A stretch of 64,000 nucleotides of DNA. Origin: Sthenelais limicola (taxonomy: Eukaryota; Annelida; Polychaeta; Phyllodocida; Sigalionidae). Of this stretch, positions 1 to 10,209 are shown in pieces. Every line of letters starts with the position of its first letter. The stretch's first letter is position 1. Below the pieces are notes generated by a model that was not told the DNA's origin, searched no databases, and worked only from the letters and a program-made list of their open reading frames with translations. The DNA lies in assembly GCA_942159475.1 (NCBI GenBank), contig OW804095.1, positions 61,222,773 to 61,286,772 of the forward strand, read 5' to 3'. The position numbers and the translations under genes are program-made.

Positions 1-386
1 CCTCAGAGCATACAAGGTTGTAATGATTCCCTGAGGGCATACACAGAAGTAATGATTCCCTGAGGGCATACACAGTTGTAATGATTCTCTGAGTGAATAC
101 AAAGTTGTAATGATTCCCTGAGGGCATACAATGTTGTAATGATTCCCTGAGGGCATACAAGGTTGTAATGATTCCCTGAGTGAATACAAAGTTGTAATGA
201 TTCCCTGAGGGCATACAATGATGTAATGATTCCCTGAGGGCATACCAGGTTGTAATGATTACCTGAGGGCATTACACAGTTGTAATGATTCACTGAGGGC
301 ATACACAGTTGTAATGATTCCCTCAGGGCATACAAGGTTGTAATGATTCCCTTAGGGCATACAAAATAATATTGATTTCCTCAGGG
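1..386. repeat. 29-bp minisatellite array (cut by window edge)
   Basis: About thirteen head-to-tail copies of a 29-bp unit beginning GTAATGATTCCCTGAGGGCA and ending in an ATACA(C/A)(A/G)GTT-like tail. For example, the units starting at positions 20 and 49 are exactly 29 bp apart. Copies differ by scattered substitutions (GAGTGAATAC in some, CTTAGGGCAT in the last). The array decays near 386 and runs off the left edge, so its full length is unknown. The unit has no stop codon in any minus-strand frame. Because 29 is not a multiple of 3, this gives a 110-codon minus-strand open frame with a 29-residue period, which is a by-product of the repeat and not a gene. There are no unique spacers, so it is not a CRISPR array. 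Confidence 0.95.
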
Positions 387-2027
387 CATCGTATGAAGAT
401 ACATATGAAGTACACACTAATTCAAAATATTATATGTGAGCGGGCTCCCGAAAATGTCCACTTTCAAATCAATAAAGTCAAAATTTTCTTTTCTTTTAAT
501 TTATCTGAGCCTTCTCCTGAATTGTACAAGCTTAAACATGCTAAAATTATAAATTTTCTGAGCATTTTCTGATTTCATACAAAGTCTATCCAAAAAGTGT
601 CCATTTTTTGGCCACAGTGCCTGTCCTGTTCGGGAAGGAAATGAATAAACTTGAATAAAAAAGGAAAATAATATTATATTGTTGTAATTACTCCTCATCC
701 ACTTAGACTTAGACGAGTTTGCTTGTATTCAGTGAAGAAATATATATTTTATATGATATTTCATGTATTTATTCATTTATATTTCCTGTTCTTTCAACCA
801 CTACTGCTTCACTGTCAATTCTATTCCAAAGTTTTCCCTGCTAACCAATTTAAATAGTTATTTATTTTGAAATATGTACCATTCTGCTGTGCCCATTCCA
901 GCTGCCCTGACTGAAATATTTATTGTTAACTTTTATTATTAATTTTTATTTGACTTTTTTCAGCATGAAATATTAGATATTATTGCTAGGCATACATTAA
1001 ATCATTTATGAGGCACACCCTGCTGACTGATGGAGAGCAAACAGCTTTGTCTCTATTCCCAAAATCACCGGAGATACATATATTTTACATTTTGGACCAT
1101 AATTAAGTTTCATTATGGGGCATGTAGGAGCATGCGGGGGCATGTGGGGACATGCGGGAAGCATGCGGGGGTCATGCGCCTTTTAGTACAGTCGCACACT
1201 ACGGCCTCAGTGCCCTAGTCAATAGCGGGACCGGACGCAAATTTTGAGGTAGTTGGGAGTATTTGAATACCTCAAGATACTTTTAGAACTAATAAAAGGA
1301 GTTTGCAAAACTAATTATGTCTTGATGACCCCACAAATACTTGTAAAACTTACAATGCATTGGGGAACTATAGTGCGGCGATGGGATATTGTTTACAAGT
1401 GTGAGGCGTGATGCGGTGTCGACCTGCGGGCGCTCACCGGTGCGAATAATACTCTCGTGCGCCCAAACGTCCGGCTACCCTGTAGATTGGGCCAGCCATA
1501 ACTTAAGATAAGTGTAAGCAGCAGTTAAAAGAAAAACACGATGGCTCGAACGCGATGTTCCTGTACGCTCGTGAGACTCTAGACAACGGATCTGCAATAC
1601 GTCTAACTTCTAAGTAATCTGTTCAACACATTACTTTCCTGTGAGCCGCTAAAATAACAAAACCTTATTGTTAAAGAAGCAAACTAAAGGAGAAAATACT
1701 TACAGGATTCGTAACTTCCCGCCGATGACTGCCGTCTGGTGTTGTTTTGGTAAAGTCACTGCGAGCCTAGAATGTTTGTGAAGGTCTCGGGATGCCCCAT
1801 TTGTAAAATAATTTACTGAAGGCGTCTTTTCCTCTGATTTTATTTTGTAAGACGGCCGTCGTACTAAAAGCTATAATATAGACATAGAGAGAGAGATCCT
1901 TAAACCTACAGTAACACTTTAGTATCCTAAACAGTCTTGTATCAGCGTAAAGAGAACCTGACGATCATTATCAGAGGTCGCTGAATTTGAAATTTGTACT
2001 GAAAGTCCGCCATCCTGCCTCACCGAA
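387..2027. other. Intergenic region, no gene recognised
   Basis: AT-rich sequence up to about 1,100, then a small G-rich GCATG repeat. From about 1,370 to 1,860 there is a moderately GC-rich, CpG-containing stretch. On the minus strand this stretch shows a plausible splice donor (GTAAGT-type near 1,700) and a GGCGGGAA box. That could be the first exon and promoter of a divergent gene lying left of the window, but no protein homology is visible. Confidence 0.5.
1117..1179. repeat. Short degenerate GCATGCGGGG tandem repeat
   Basis: Six imperfect units of about 10-11 bp, each containing (G/A)CATG(C/T) followed by a run of G. They differ in single bases and in length. The block is much more G-rich than its flanks. 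Confidence 0.7.
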
Positions 2028-2099
2028 GGGGATGTAGCTCAGCGGTAGAGCGCTCGCTTTGCATGTGAGAGGCCCCGGGTTCAATCCCCGGCATCTCCA
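2028..2099 (+). tRNA. tRNA-Ala(TGC): tRNA-Ala (anticodon TGC)
   Basis: A 72-nt cloverleaf. The acceptor stem is GGGGATG (2028-2034) paired with CATCTCC (2092-2098) with one G-U, followed by discriminator A2099. The D-arm holds an intact A box, TAGCTCAGCGG. The anticodon stem CTCGC/GTGAG carries the seven-base loop TTTGCAT with anticodon TGC. The T-arm holds an intact B box, GGTTCAATCCC. There is no intron, and CCA is not encoded, as expected of a nuclear gene. A T4 run at 2109-2112 fits RNA polymerase III termination. All stems pair and both internal promoter boxes are consensus, so it is probably functional. Confidence 0.96.
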
Positions 2100-2108
2100 G
2101 AGGAAATA

Positions 2109-2112
2109 TTTT
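2109..2112 (+). terminator. Pol III T4 terminator of tRNA-Ala
   Basis: A run of four T starts ten bases after the tRNA 3' end, the minimal RNA polymerase III stop signal. Confidence 0.6.
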
Positions 2113-3720
2113 GAGTCGGACTCATGACAGAAATGCCCTTGAAAATGTCATAACTTCAACTTCATTTTTGAGTTACTCCGTGGAAAAAGTCACAACTCTA
2201 ACGAACAAATTAAATACCCCAAACAAGCACTTTCACACGTTCATTAGGCCTAGTCGGCTCTATGACTATGCTCGGACTGTGGTGTACAGCGCTCCACGCG
2301 GTGATAGACATAGAGACCGTTGCAACGGTTCTTTCTAAAGTTGTGTTTTGCCACTTTCATAATGCAACCGGTCTTTTATGTTATGACGTGAGGACGTGAT
2401 TCATCCGTAAAATCTTACCTTTACGGACGACTGATATATGTCGGACGCTATTCCCTCAACTCTTCTAATTTGAGGCTGACCATAGGTAATTTTATCACAA
2501 TCTATTTGGCCATTCCAGTTATTGACGTGTCTTAATCTCATTGAGTTTAGCCAGTATCGGTGCCTCAAAAGCAAAAAAATAACCGAACCCGAAGGCAAGG
2601 GGAGGGGCTGTTTTTATCTAGTCTATTATAGGCTAGTCGTAGCATACAAATCCACCGCAAGCCAGATAACCTAACTAGGCTAGGCCTATTATAGTATATT
2701 ATAATGTTGGCATTCGTATGTATATATACATAGCTCCTGCTTAAAGTGGCTAAGGTCACTCTTTGACTATATATGTCATTTAGAAATATGTTTGTAGTTT
2801 TCGATGACATGCACAAGTAAGGACATTTGTGTAGAATACCAACGCTATATATTCCTTAGATTAATTGATATTTGTTAATGAAGAATGTGGCAGAGGTTCC
2901 ATTGGGGAATTCAAATCTGAGAGAGCAGTAACTAGACCATAACATAAGGTGCTGCCCCAGTGTATGGTAAAGGGATGTGCACTAAAAACGAGGCAGGAGG
3001 TACATAGTGACATATATACCCTGTCCTATCCAGCTGGTATCACTTAACTCATTAAGATAAGAGGCGTCGGGGACCTTCCCTAAACCAACCGAATTGGGTC
3101 AGGCAGTTGTGTAGGGTGACTCCAGCACCCTATGAGTTTTATACTCTTAAATACACAAAATATATGTAATTCCTATATTAATGCTCCCGGGTATTCATTA
3201 CAAATATACTAATCTAGAACATAGTTGAAATTCAGACAAACTTTCCCCAAATCGGGAGCTCAGTGGCATGTGTCACTTTAAGTTACAGGTTTACTTAACT
3301 TGTAAGTTGTAGAATGCAGTTGTAATGTATTGTAAATGTAATAATATAATACTATAACTTATATAGTATAAGTATAATGATAAGGCCTACGGCGGTGTCG
3401 GGTCGATCGGGACAAAAACCAATTTTACCAAACCAATACTATTCGGGCTAAACCAATTCAAGTACGGTACGGTATTGAAATGTATATTGAGGGTACATAT
3501 GATTAGATTGGATCTACCTCTCTGATTTTTAATTAAAGCTTCACAGTTCACTGGGAAAATAAGGCGTATAGTTATACCGTAATATCACTATAGTGTATAG
3601 GCTATGTATCGCTCATTTACACGAACAATTAGTTTGATATTTAAGCACTTACCTCGAAAATTCATGATTTAACTATTTCAGACATTTATTGAATAGCTAC
3701 ATATAATCTATATAGAAACC
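2113..3720 (+). promoter_or_regulatory. Probable GGPS1 5' region and 5' UTR
   Basis: Gene-free interval between the tRNA and the GGPS1 start codon. Visible elements are a 14-bp palindrome ACCGTTGCAACGGT (2316-2329) containing two facing Myb-type AACGGT half-sites, and a close pair of CRE-like words (TGACGTG at 2384-2390, then GGACGTGAT at 2392-2400). The sequence TTTAACTATTTCAG ending at 3681 is a good splice acceptor, so the start codon probably lies in an exon beginning at 3682 with a spliced 5' UTR. The true transcription start cannot be fixed from sequence. Confidence 0.4.
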
Positions 3721-6700
3721 ATGAGTAAAGCCACGCCTAGTACCACGAAACCTGTTGAAGCAGACCAAGAAAAGGTATGTGCAGCATCTCATTATTTCAC
3801 AATTTCATATCTAATAACCTTTTTCCTAATGCCACTTCGCTTAGATAAAACACTATTTTTATTTCCAAGTTGTATGTTTTCACTAATTTGAACCATGGTT
3901 GAAATGAGAAGAACACCGAGTTTCCATACACATTATTTAAAAAAAGTCTAGATTACGTTACCGGTATACCTTACTAGTAGGTGTATATTATATAGGCCTA
4001 ATGGTTGAGTTTTACTTATCACATTATGTTGAAACATAATAGTGTCTTTGTTGTTTCTTTAGATACTCCATGCGCCCTACACATATATATTGCAAATTCC
4101 TGGAAAACAAGTCAGGACGAAGTTATCCACGGTTAGTAAAATGGTTCCTTATTACCGGCACATATCTGTTACTATAGCGTAAGCGGAAGTCATCTATTGC
4201 CTCTTCTCTCAGTTTTTTCCCTCCCAAAATCATCATCTTACGTCAACAGTCTCGTGGTTCTCCTGTCATAAGACCATTTATTTGTATACATTTCAACTTG
4301 CCACATAACCTTTTTGAGCGAGACCAGTATGTTAGACATGAATTCTTTTCCTTTCTTTCAGGCGTTCAACTATTGGTTAAATATACCACAAGATAAACTG
4401 GCCATCATTTCTGATGTTGCACAGATGCTACACAATGCTAGCCTCCTGTAAGTTATTCACGTTTCTTTTCGTATACGTAGATGTAGACGTAGTTTTATCA
4501 AGATTAGATTTTTCATTTCCCCAGTTTCATCTAGCTTGGCCATTGGGAATTCAACAATTTCTTTTTTCATTATTAAACAAACAAAAATAATTGGAAATAT
4601 AATCATATGGCGTCATAGCTGCACAAAGTACCATGCATAGCCAACTCTGTACTTACCTAAGATTGACCAAGATGTCTATTTTGGGATATTCACAAAGGTC
4701 ATCGACCTTATTCTTAAATTTCTAAATATGTCTAATTATCATTCCAGGATTGATGATATTGAAGACAATTCCAATTTAAGACGAGGCATTCCAGGTATAA
4801 ATTAATGAAGTGTTAAACATTTGAAATTATTGAATGAAGTTATGCAGTGATGTATCGATCAGTCTTTTTTTTAAGCAAATCGCAGTTCAATACTAATAGT
4901 TCTCCGTTTTTTGTTTTCAGTTGCACACAATATCTTCGGGATAGCACACACCATAAATTCTGCAAACTATGTATATTTCCAAGGTCTGGCAAAGGCATTA
5001 ACGTTAGGTCATCCCGATATACCTAAAGTTTTTACAGGTATCTTAATCTTTCTAATTTGACAACTCAAATGTGATAATATTATTAAAGACACATCTCCTA
5101 TTCCTGTCATTGGACAAATCGACTCTACAACTATTTACTTACATAGCTCCATGCTTACATACGTAAGATTCGTAAATCATATCAGACTAGTGTTTCATAT
5201 TTTACATTTATTTATAATCCAATCTAACATGGTCTGATACTTGAAATACGTTCACAGAACAACTTTTAGAGCTACACCGCGGCCAAGGGATGGACATATA
5301 CTGGCGCGATTCATACACTTGTCCCACCGAAGAAGAATATAAAGATATGGTAATAAGAAGTGAGTATATTTTTTCCCATCCTTTGTCAAATATACTTTTT
5401 TGGTCGAAATGGTTTTCAGGAAATAAAATGATTAAATTCTTTAGTAATGATTTGTTAAGTGGGACGTTGTCAACTTCTGGTAGATGTATTTATAGTTAAT
5501 GGAAAATGTACATAATTTGTTATTCCTCTGATTTTAAGAAACGGGTGGCCTCTTCGGTCTTGCCATCAGGCTGATGCAGCTCTTTAGCAGTTATCAAACG
5601 TAAGTACCACTGGTTAGTCCTTCATTATTAGAAAATATTTATTAGAAATATACAATGAACACATGTATAAACAATAGCTGGAAAATGATCTTAACTTCTG
5701 TGCTTGTTGCTCATGTCTTCCAAATCAAATTTATCATTTCAATTGAAATTACAAAGATTAGTTTCAATATCAAACAGTCGTGAATAAACCTACATTCAAT
5801 CCAAGTTTACATAGTTATTCATATATTTAGTTTCCTGGTTTTCATGCCAGATTCATTTTAAAATGTCCTTATTACCACGACCATATTCAGTTGTAACCGT
5901 TTTAATAGCTTGGGTATTAACTTATCTTAATCGTATTTATTCGCCGGGGAGGTCCTTCCCAGTGTGTATTCCATGTCTGCGCTATCGAAGTGAAGTTAAG
6001 TTTAATACATTTGAATTATACAGGATTCAGAAGTATCCTATGTATTAAATAAATAAAAACGAAGAGTACCACTGATCGTTCTTCTCTTCCTCCTTATTGA
6101 AAAAAATAGTAGACCCTTTTTATTTTAAGTCAGATATCTTCTAAAGAAGTACACCTTCTCTCCGGGCTGAGGGCATTATTATACTAGATCATTTGGAAAG
6201 TTGTGGGGTACAACCAAATACATTTGTTTTTACGTTGTTTCCAGTTGACATATTTTGAGATCAATTCGATTGCAATAGAGGGTTTTTATTTTGTAGTGCA
6301 GTCATGGAATACACTACACGTTTGCCAATATTCTTACTTACATCTTTCTTTCTTGCTAACAGGGATTTAAAACCACTTTGTGATACGCTGGGCCTCTACT
6401 TCCAAATACGTGATGATTACGCCAATTTATATTCCAAAGAGGTTAGTATATTGCGTGTGCTGTATTAACTTCATTTGACGTAGCCAGTAAAAATATTGTC
6501 CTCCTGATATGAAATTTTGTTTTTGAATGATCGAATTTGTCTTTTAAATAAAGGTATTCAGTGATGTTTGAAGGCTAGCCTTCCTCTTTGTTAACATTGC
6601 TCTTTATGGATTATTGTCAAACTATCTCATGCTGTGTCTTTCTACTTTCCAGTATGAAAGTAACAAAAGTTACGGAGAAGATTTAACTGAAGGAAAGTTC

Positions 6701-7714
6701 TCTTTCCCAATTATCCACGGTATCAGGTCGAATCCGGAAGACAACCAGGTTATGAGCATTTTGCGTCAGAGGACCAAAGATTTGGATGTAAAGCGGTATT
6801 GTGTTGATCATCTTCGGAAAATTGGATCTTTTGACTACACTAAAACTGTCATCATCGAGCTAGAAAAACAGTAAGACTTTACAAACATTTGAAGTATATT
6901 AAATCACTCTTTCCAGTGTTCACTATGTAGTGTATGGTATTGAGACCAGATCACACTAGGATAAAATCTACTCAATGACCGGAATAAAATAACACAATCC
7001 TTGATCTAATCAGTCCTTGCTAGCCTTCAAATCTTTACTCACCTGATCTTTGTGCCGGATGGAACCACGGACCAAGGGATCCATAAGAGTAAATAGTAAC
7101 ATAAATGGTACAGATGTCCAATACACATGTAGTACAAACATATAGACGAAATTAAAAATGTATGTAGAATAAGGCGCAATACAACGTAGTGACATCTACT
7201 GATAGAAAACACATGGCAAAATATACGCCGCCCTGCAGTGCATAAAGAGAACCACAATCCTGTGCCCAAGCGGTGCCGACGCAGACCCGGGGTAACTGCT
7301 CTGCCTCGGCACCACAACTATTCATATTAGAAGAGCGCTTTGCAACAAGTTTTCATTGATTTCTTAAGTTAGTTCCTCTATAGTCAACATGAGAATTTGG
7401 TACAACAAATACATTGTTAATATAGTTCTGCTTATTGAGGATTAACAGGCTTGAGACATTGGCTACAGACATTTTACCTTGAATGATAATTTGTTATTTT
7501 ATTTATCTGGTTAATTAAGTATAATCGATACCGACAATATATCCAGTGTTCAAGCTTTTTATACCTTATCTTAGGATTAATATCATAGATAATTTATCCG
7601 GCTATTTTTTTTATTATTTGCAGGCTACGTGAACAAATTACTGAACTTGGGGGAAACCCTCATCTTACCCGACTTATTGATGAACTCCGAAAACTCTACA
7701 CTGAAGATCAATGA
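3721..7714 (+). CDS. GGPS1: Geranylgeranyl diphosphate synthase, 10 coding exons
   Basis: Type III short-chain trans-prenyltransferase. It condenses farnesyl and isopentenyl diphosphate to GGPP in the cytosol, for protein geranylgeranylation. Coding exons are 3721-3774, 4063-4131, 4362-4447, 4748-4794, 4921-5037, 5258-5359, 5539-5599, 6363-6441, 6653-6870 and 7624-7714. All introns are GT-AG, and joining gives 307 codons plus TGA (human GGPS1 has 300). Motifs seen: GKQVR at residues 32-36 (diphosphate binding); first Asp-rich motif DDIED at 72-76 followed by LRRG at 80-83; [10 protein letters not shown] at 133-142; KT at 159-160; second Asp-rich motif FQIRDDYAN at 192-200; [10 protein letters not shown] at 215-224. 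The start is supported by an in-frame TAG at 3694-3696 and the context ACCATGA. The only notable difference from vertebrates is an N-terminus about seven residues longer. Every catalytic motif is intact, so the gene looks functional. It is convergent with ASH2L. Confidence 0.97.
5600..6362 (+). other. GGPS1 intron 7
   Basis: At 763 bp this is the longest intron of the gene, with donor GTAAGT and acceptor CTTGCTAACAG. I see no exon, RNA gene or transposon in it. The similarly long intron 9 (6871-7623, 753 bp, donor GTAAGA) also looks empty. The remaining seven introns are only 126-300 bp. Confidence 0.85.
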
Positions 7715-7809
7715 TAAGATCTTACCAGTATTAGACCTTTCCCCGCTACATGTCTGCTGAAAAAGGAACTATATATGCCATCCACAGCTTTCCCAACCTC
7801 TGAAAGGCC

Positions 7810-7904
7810 TAGTCCACTAAGCCGATTCGCATGCGATTTTGTGCCGCAGAGGACCCTTTTCCACTAGATTCCGTGTGAATCGCATGAGGATCGGCTTGGT
7901 GGAC
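7810..7904. mobile_element. Foldback MITE-like element, copy 1
   Basis: A roughly 95-bp element whose ends are inverted repeats of about 27 bp: TAGTCCACTAAGCCGATTCG at the left, and on the complement of the right end GTCCACCAAGCCGATCCTCA, both followed by TGCGATT. The middle (GTGCCGCAGAGGACCC...) is present in the opposite orientation in the copy at 50002, so the two are the same family inverted relative to each other. There is no room for a transposase, so it is non-autonomous. A TA at the boundary hints at TA target use, but the target duplication is not clear. It lies in the probable GGPS1 3' UTR, where the RNA could fold into a long stem. Confidence 0.8.
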
Positions 7905-8973
7905 AAGAAATTGTGTTATCCAGTTATCCAGACAGCGTTTCTAAAATTGACTTGATTTTGATGCTTTTACTTTTTCAGTTATTGAATTCTTACCAAGTGC
8001 TTTATTGAATAACTTTCATAAATGTAGTCGGTTGATGGCTTAAAAAAGATGTAAAAATTTACTTTAAAATGGTAATTAATCTATGTGAATGATTGTATTG
8101 TGTAAAGTATTGGTTTATAATCGCCGAATTCCCACGAATGTAAGGGCACAGTATTAGACCTGAAATAATCCCATGATTTTTTGAGATGGCGTGTTCTTTT
8201 TATACAACTGATTGCGATGTACTTAAATGTTTAAGCAATTATGTATAGTTAATGTCAATCTAGCAATCTTTGAAGTATCATAATCTACTTTGGAATGAAT
8301 CCCGTGCATGGATATCAGAAGATTTAGGATAAGGTTTTGCAGAAAGGAAGAAGTATCGAATATTTTTTGTGTTCAATGTATTATCACGTACAGAAATATC
8401 TCATTGTATATCCTGACCATTTTGTTTCTTCAAATTCCAATTTTAGTTGGTTATTATCGATATGTATTAGATAAGATCATTTAGTGGTCATATCTGAAAA
8501 AAAGACTAAGCTTTACAGAAATTGTGTTATCCACCTCAAGCCTGATTGTTTGGCTATACAATGAAATGCCTTCAATGTCATGTCAATTTGTATTGATAAA
8601 TGGTAATATATAATTATACGTGTATGGAATTTCATATCGAAGCACTAGTACAGTATAACAATCACCCCGGGAATGTGTAATGAGTGAAGTCTTTATCCTA
8701 TTTATATCACTTCATGAATCCCAATTCTTTCCAAGAACATTGTTTCTGTGTACTTAGGCCTGTATTGTTTTCTGATATTTTACTAATTTATTCCCCTGGT
8801 GAAGACCGACCCACATGGTCTAAACGCGTAGGGACAAAATCATATTTTCAAAAAATAAAGGGAACTTTACAGAATCCCAAGAGTCGCTTACTTGTTTTGG
8901 ACATTTCTAAAACACATTATTTAATTGAAAGGATACCAGCTGATCCCGTAACTAAGAAACATAAACTTTGCAA

Positions 8974-8979
8974 AATAAA
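8974..8979 (+). promoter_or_regulatory. Candidate GGPS1 poly(A) signal
   Basis: Canonical AATAAA about 1.26 kb after the stop codon. An alternative AATAAA lies at 8855-8860. No transcript evidence is available to choose between them. Confidence 0.35.
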
Positions 8980-8995
8980 TTGATTCCACACTCGT

Positions 8996-10209
8996 CCATG
9001 TAAGTGTTTTGTATTTTGTAAAGGGCGGGGGTGTGGGGGGTGACATTTAAAGTACCGAAAAAAAGATCGCATACATAAACACACCACATATACAAACTTT
9101 CATCTGCTGCTCGACCACATCTTACCATTAAGGACGTAAACAAGTTCTGGGAAAGCTACCGTATATGGGTCAGGACATATCCAAAAGGAGTTATAATTAC
9201 GAGAACATTTTATCTGAAACGGCGCGTTTAAACAACTCTAAGTCAGTACGAATAATGTACAACTGATATTCAATACATGAACTTGTATACAATTGGAATC
9301 ACATCTAATGGTTAGGCCAACAAAATCAATATTCCCTGGCTGTGCAAGTATATTTTGGTGTGTAAAATTGATTCATGTATAGTCGAGGCTGACGACGATA
9401 AATGAAGTCAGTACACGAAAACTGGATATAATAGGTATTGTTGGGAAATCAACAACGCAATAACGCGTGTTCACGAACTTCCATAATATTCCATAGAAAA
9501 CCATTTCTATGGCACTAGAGTGTCATTTAAAGTTATTAAAAAAAGTTAATACATTAGTCGTAGAATGAGATTGTAACTGGATAATCAATAATATGGAATT
9601 AATCTGCACGTACATATGAACAGAAAATGGACAATTCCATCTGTTTTTATTACTTTTATTCCGACGGGTGTTACAACAGTGTCATGACATGATTTTGGGT
9701 AATTTGTAAAACAACTTACGAAATTTAACTTAAAGAATAGTAATGTTAGTTTCAAGTACATCTAATAGTGGCAATGTGGTGGAGAGAATTTACATCCACC
9801 CATCAATGAATGAATGAACAAATTCATAGAAACTACTCTAGTCACATATTTCTTTTTACAATAATGAATATCCAAACAAAAAAGAATCTATAGAACACGA
9901 TCTGCATGGTTCACAATCGCTAAAACCTTCCAAGGGTTCATCGTCCAGCGACAAGACTTAGCAATACACACCTCTACGCATGATTAGTCCATAACTTAAA
10001 CATATCATGGCAATAAAATGAGGTATGGTATGATAAAAACGTTCTAGGATGCACAACTATGGCCGATTTATGTATTTTACGTGGTTACTTAGACCAAGGA
10101 ATTTACCAGCTGCATATAAATAAGTGTAGATGGACACTAGGCTCCTCATCCGAGGGGAGCAACTGCTTTTAATTTTCTAAGAGAAGACTGACGGTGTTGT
10201 TCTTCAAGA
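8996..10209. other. Convergent intergenic interval and ASH2L 3' UTR
   Basis: Sequence between the 3' ends of GGPS1 (+) and ASH2L (-). The part next to 10210 is probably ASH2L 3' UTR, ending near the minus-strand poly(A) signals at 9646-9660. There is a short G-run around 9027-9041. No other gene or repeat is recognised. Confidence 0.5.
9646..9660 (-). promoter_or_regulatory. Candidate ASH2L poly(A) signals
   Basis: Two minus-strand AATAAA hexamers (TTTATT on the plus strand) at 9646-9651 and 9655-9660, about 550 bp past the ASH2L stop codon. The spacing is plausible for the transcript end. Confidence 0.4.

Larger units (their letters stand above)
7715..8995 (+). other. Probable GGPS1 3' UTR
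   Basis: AT-rich, non-coding sequence after the GGPS1 stop codon. It carries a foldback element at 7810-7904 and candidate AATAAA signals at 8855-8860 and 8974-8979. The true cleavage site is not known. A 99-codon open frame near its end has no recognisable domain and no coding signature. Confidence 0.45.

Noticed and set aside
1..386. CRISPR-like regular repeats
   Set aside because: The repeats are directly adjacent with no unique spacers, and the genome is animal. It is a minisatellite.
1680..1800. Candidate first exon of a divergent minus-strand gene
   Set aside because: Only a donor site and GC content support it. No coding similarity, so it is mentioned only in the intergenic entry.
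8684..8983. 99-codon open frame after GGPS1
   Set aside because: It lies in the probable 3' UTR and has no recognisable domain, no splice context and AT-driven composition.
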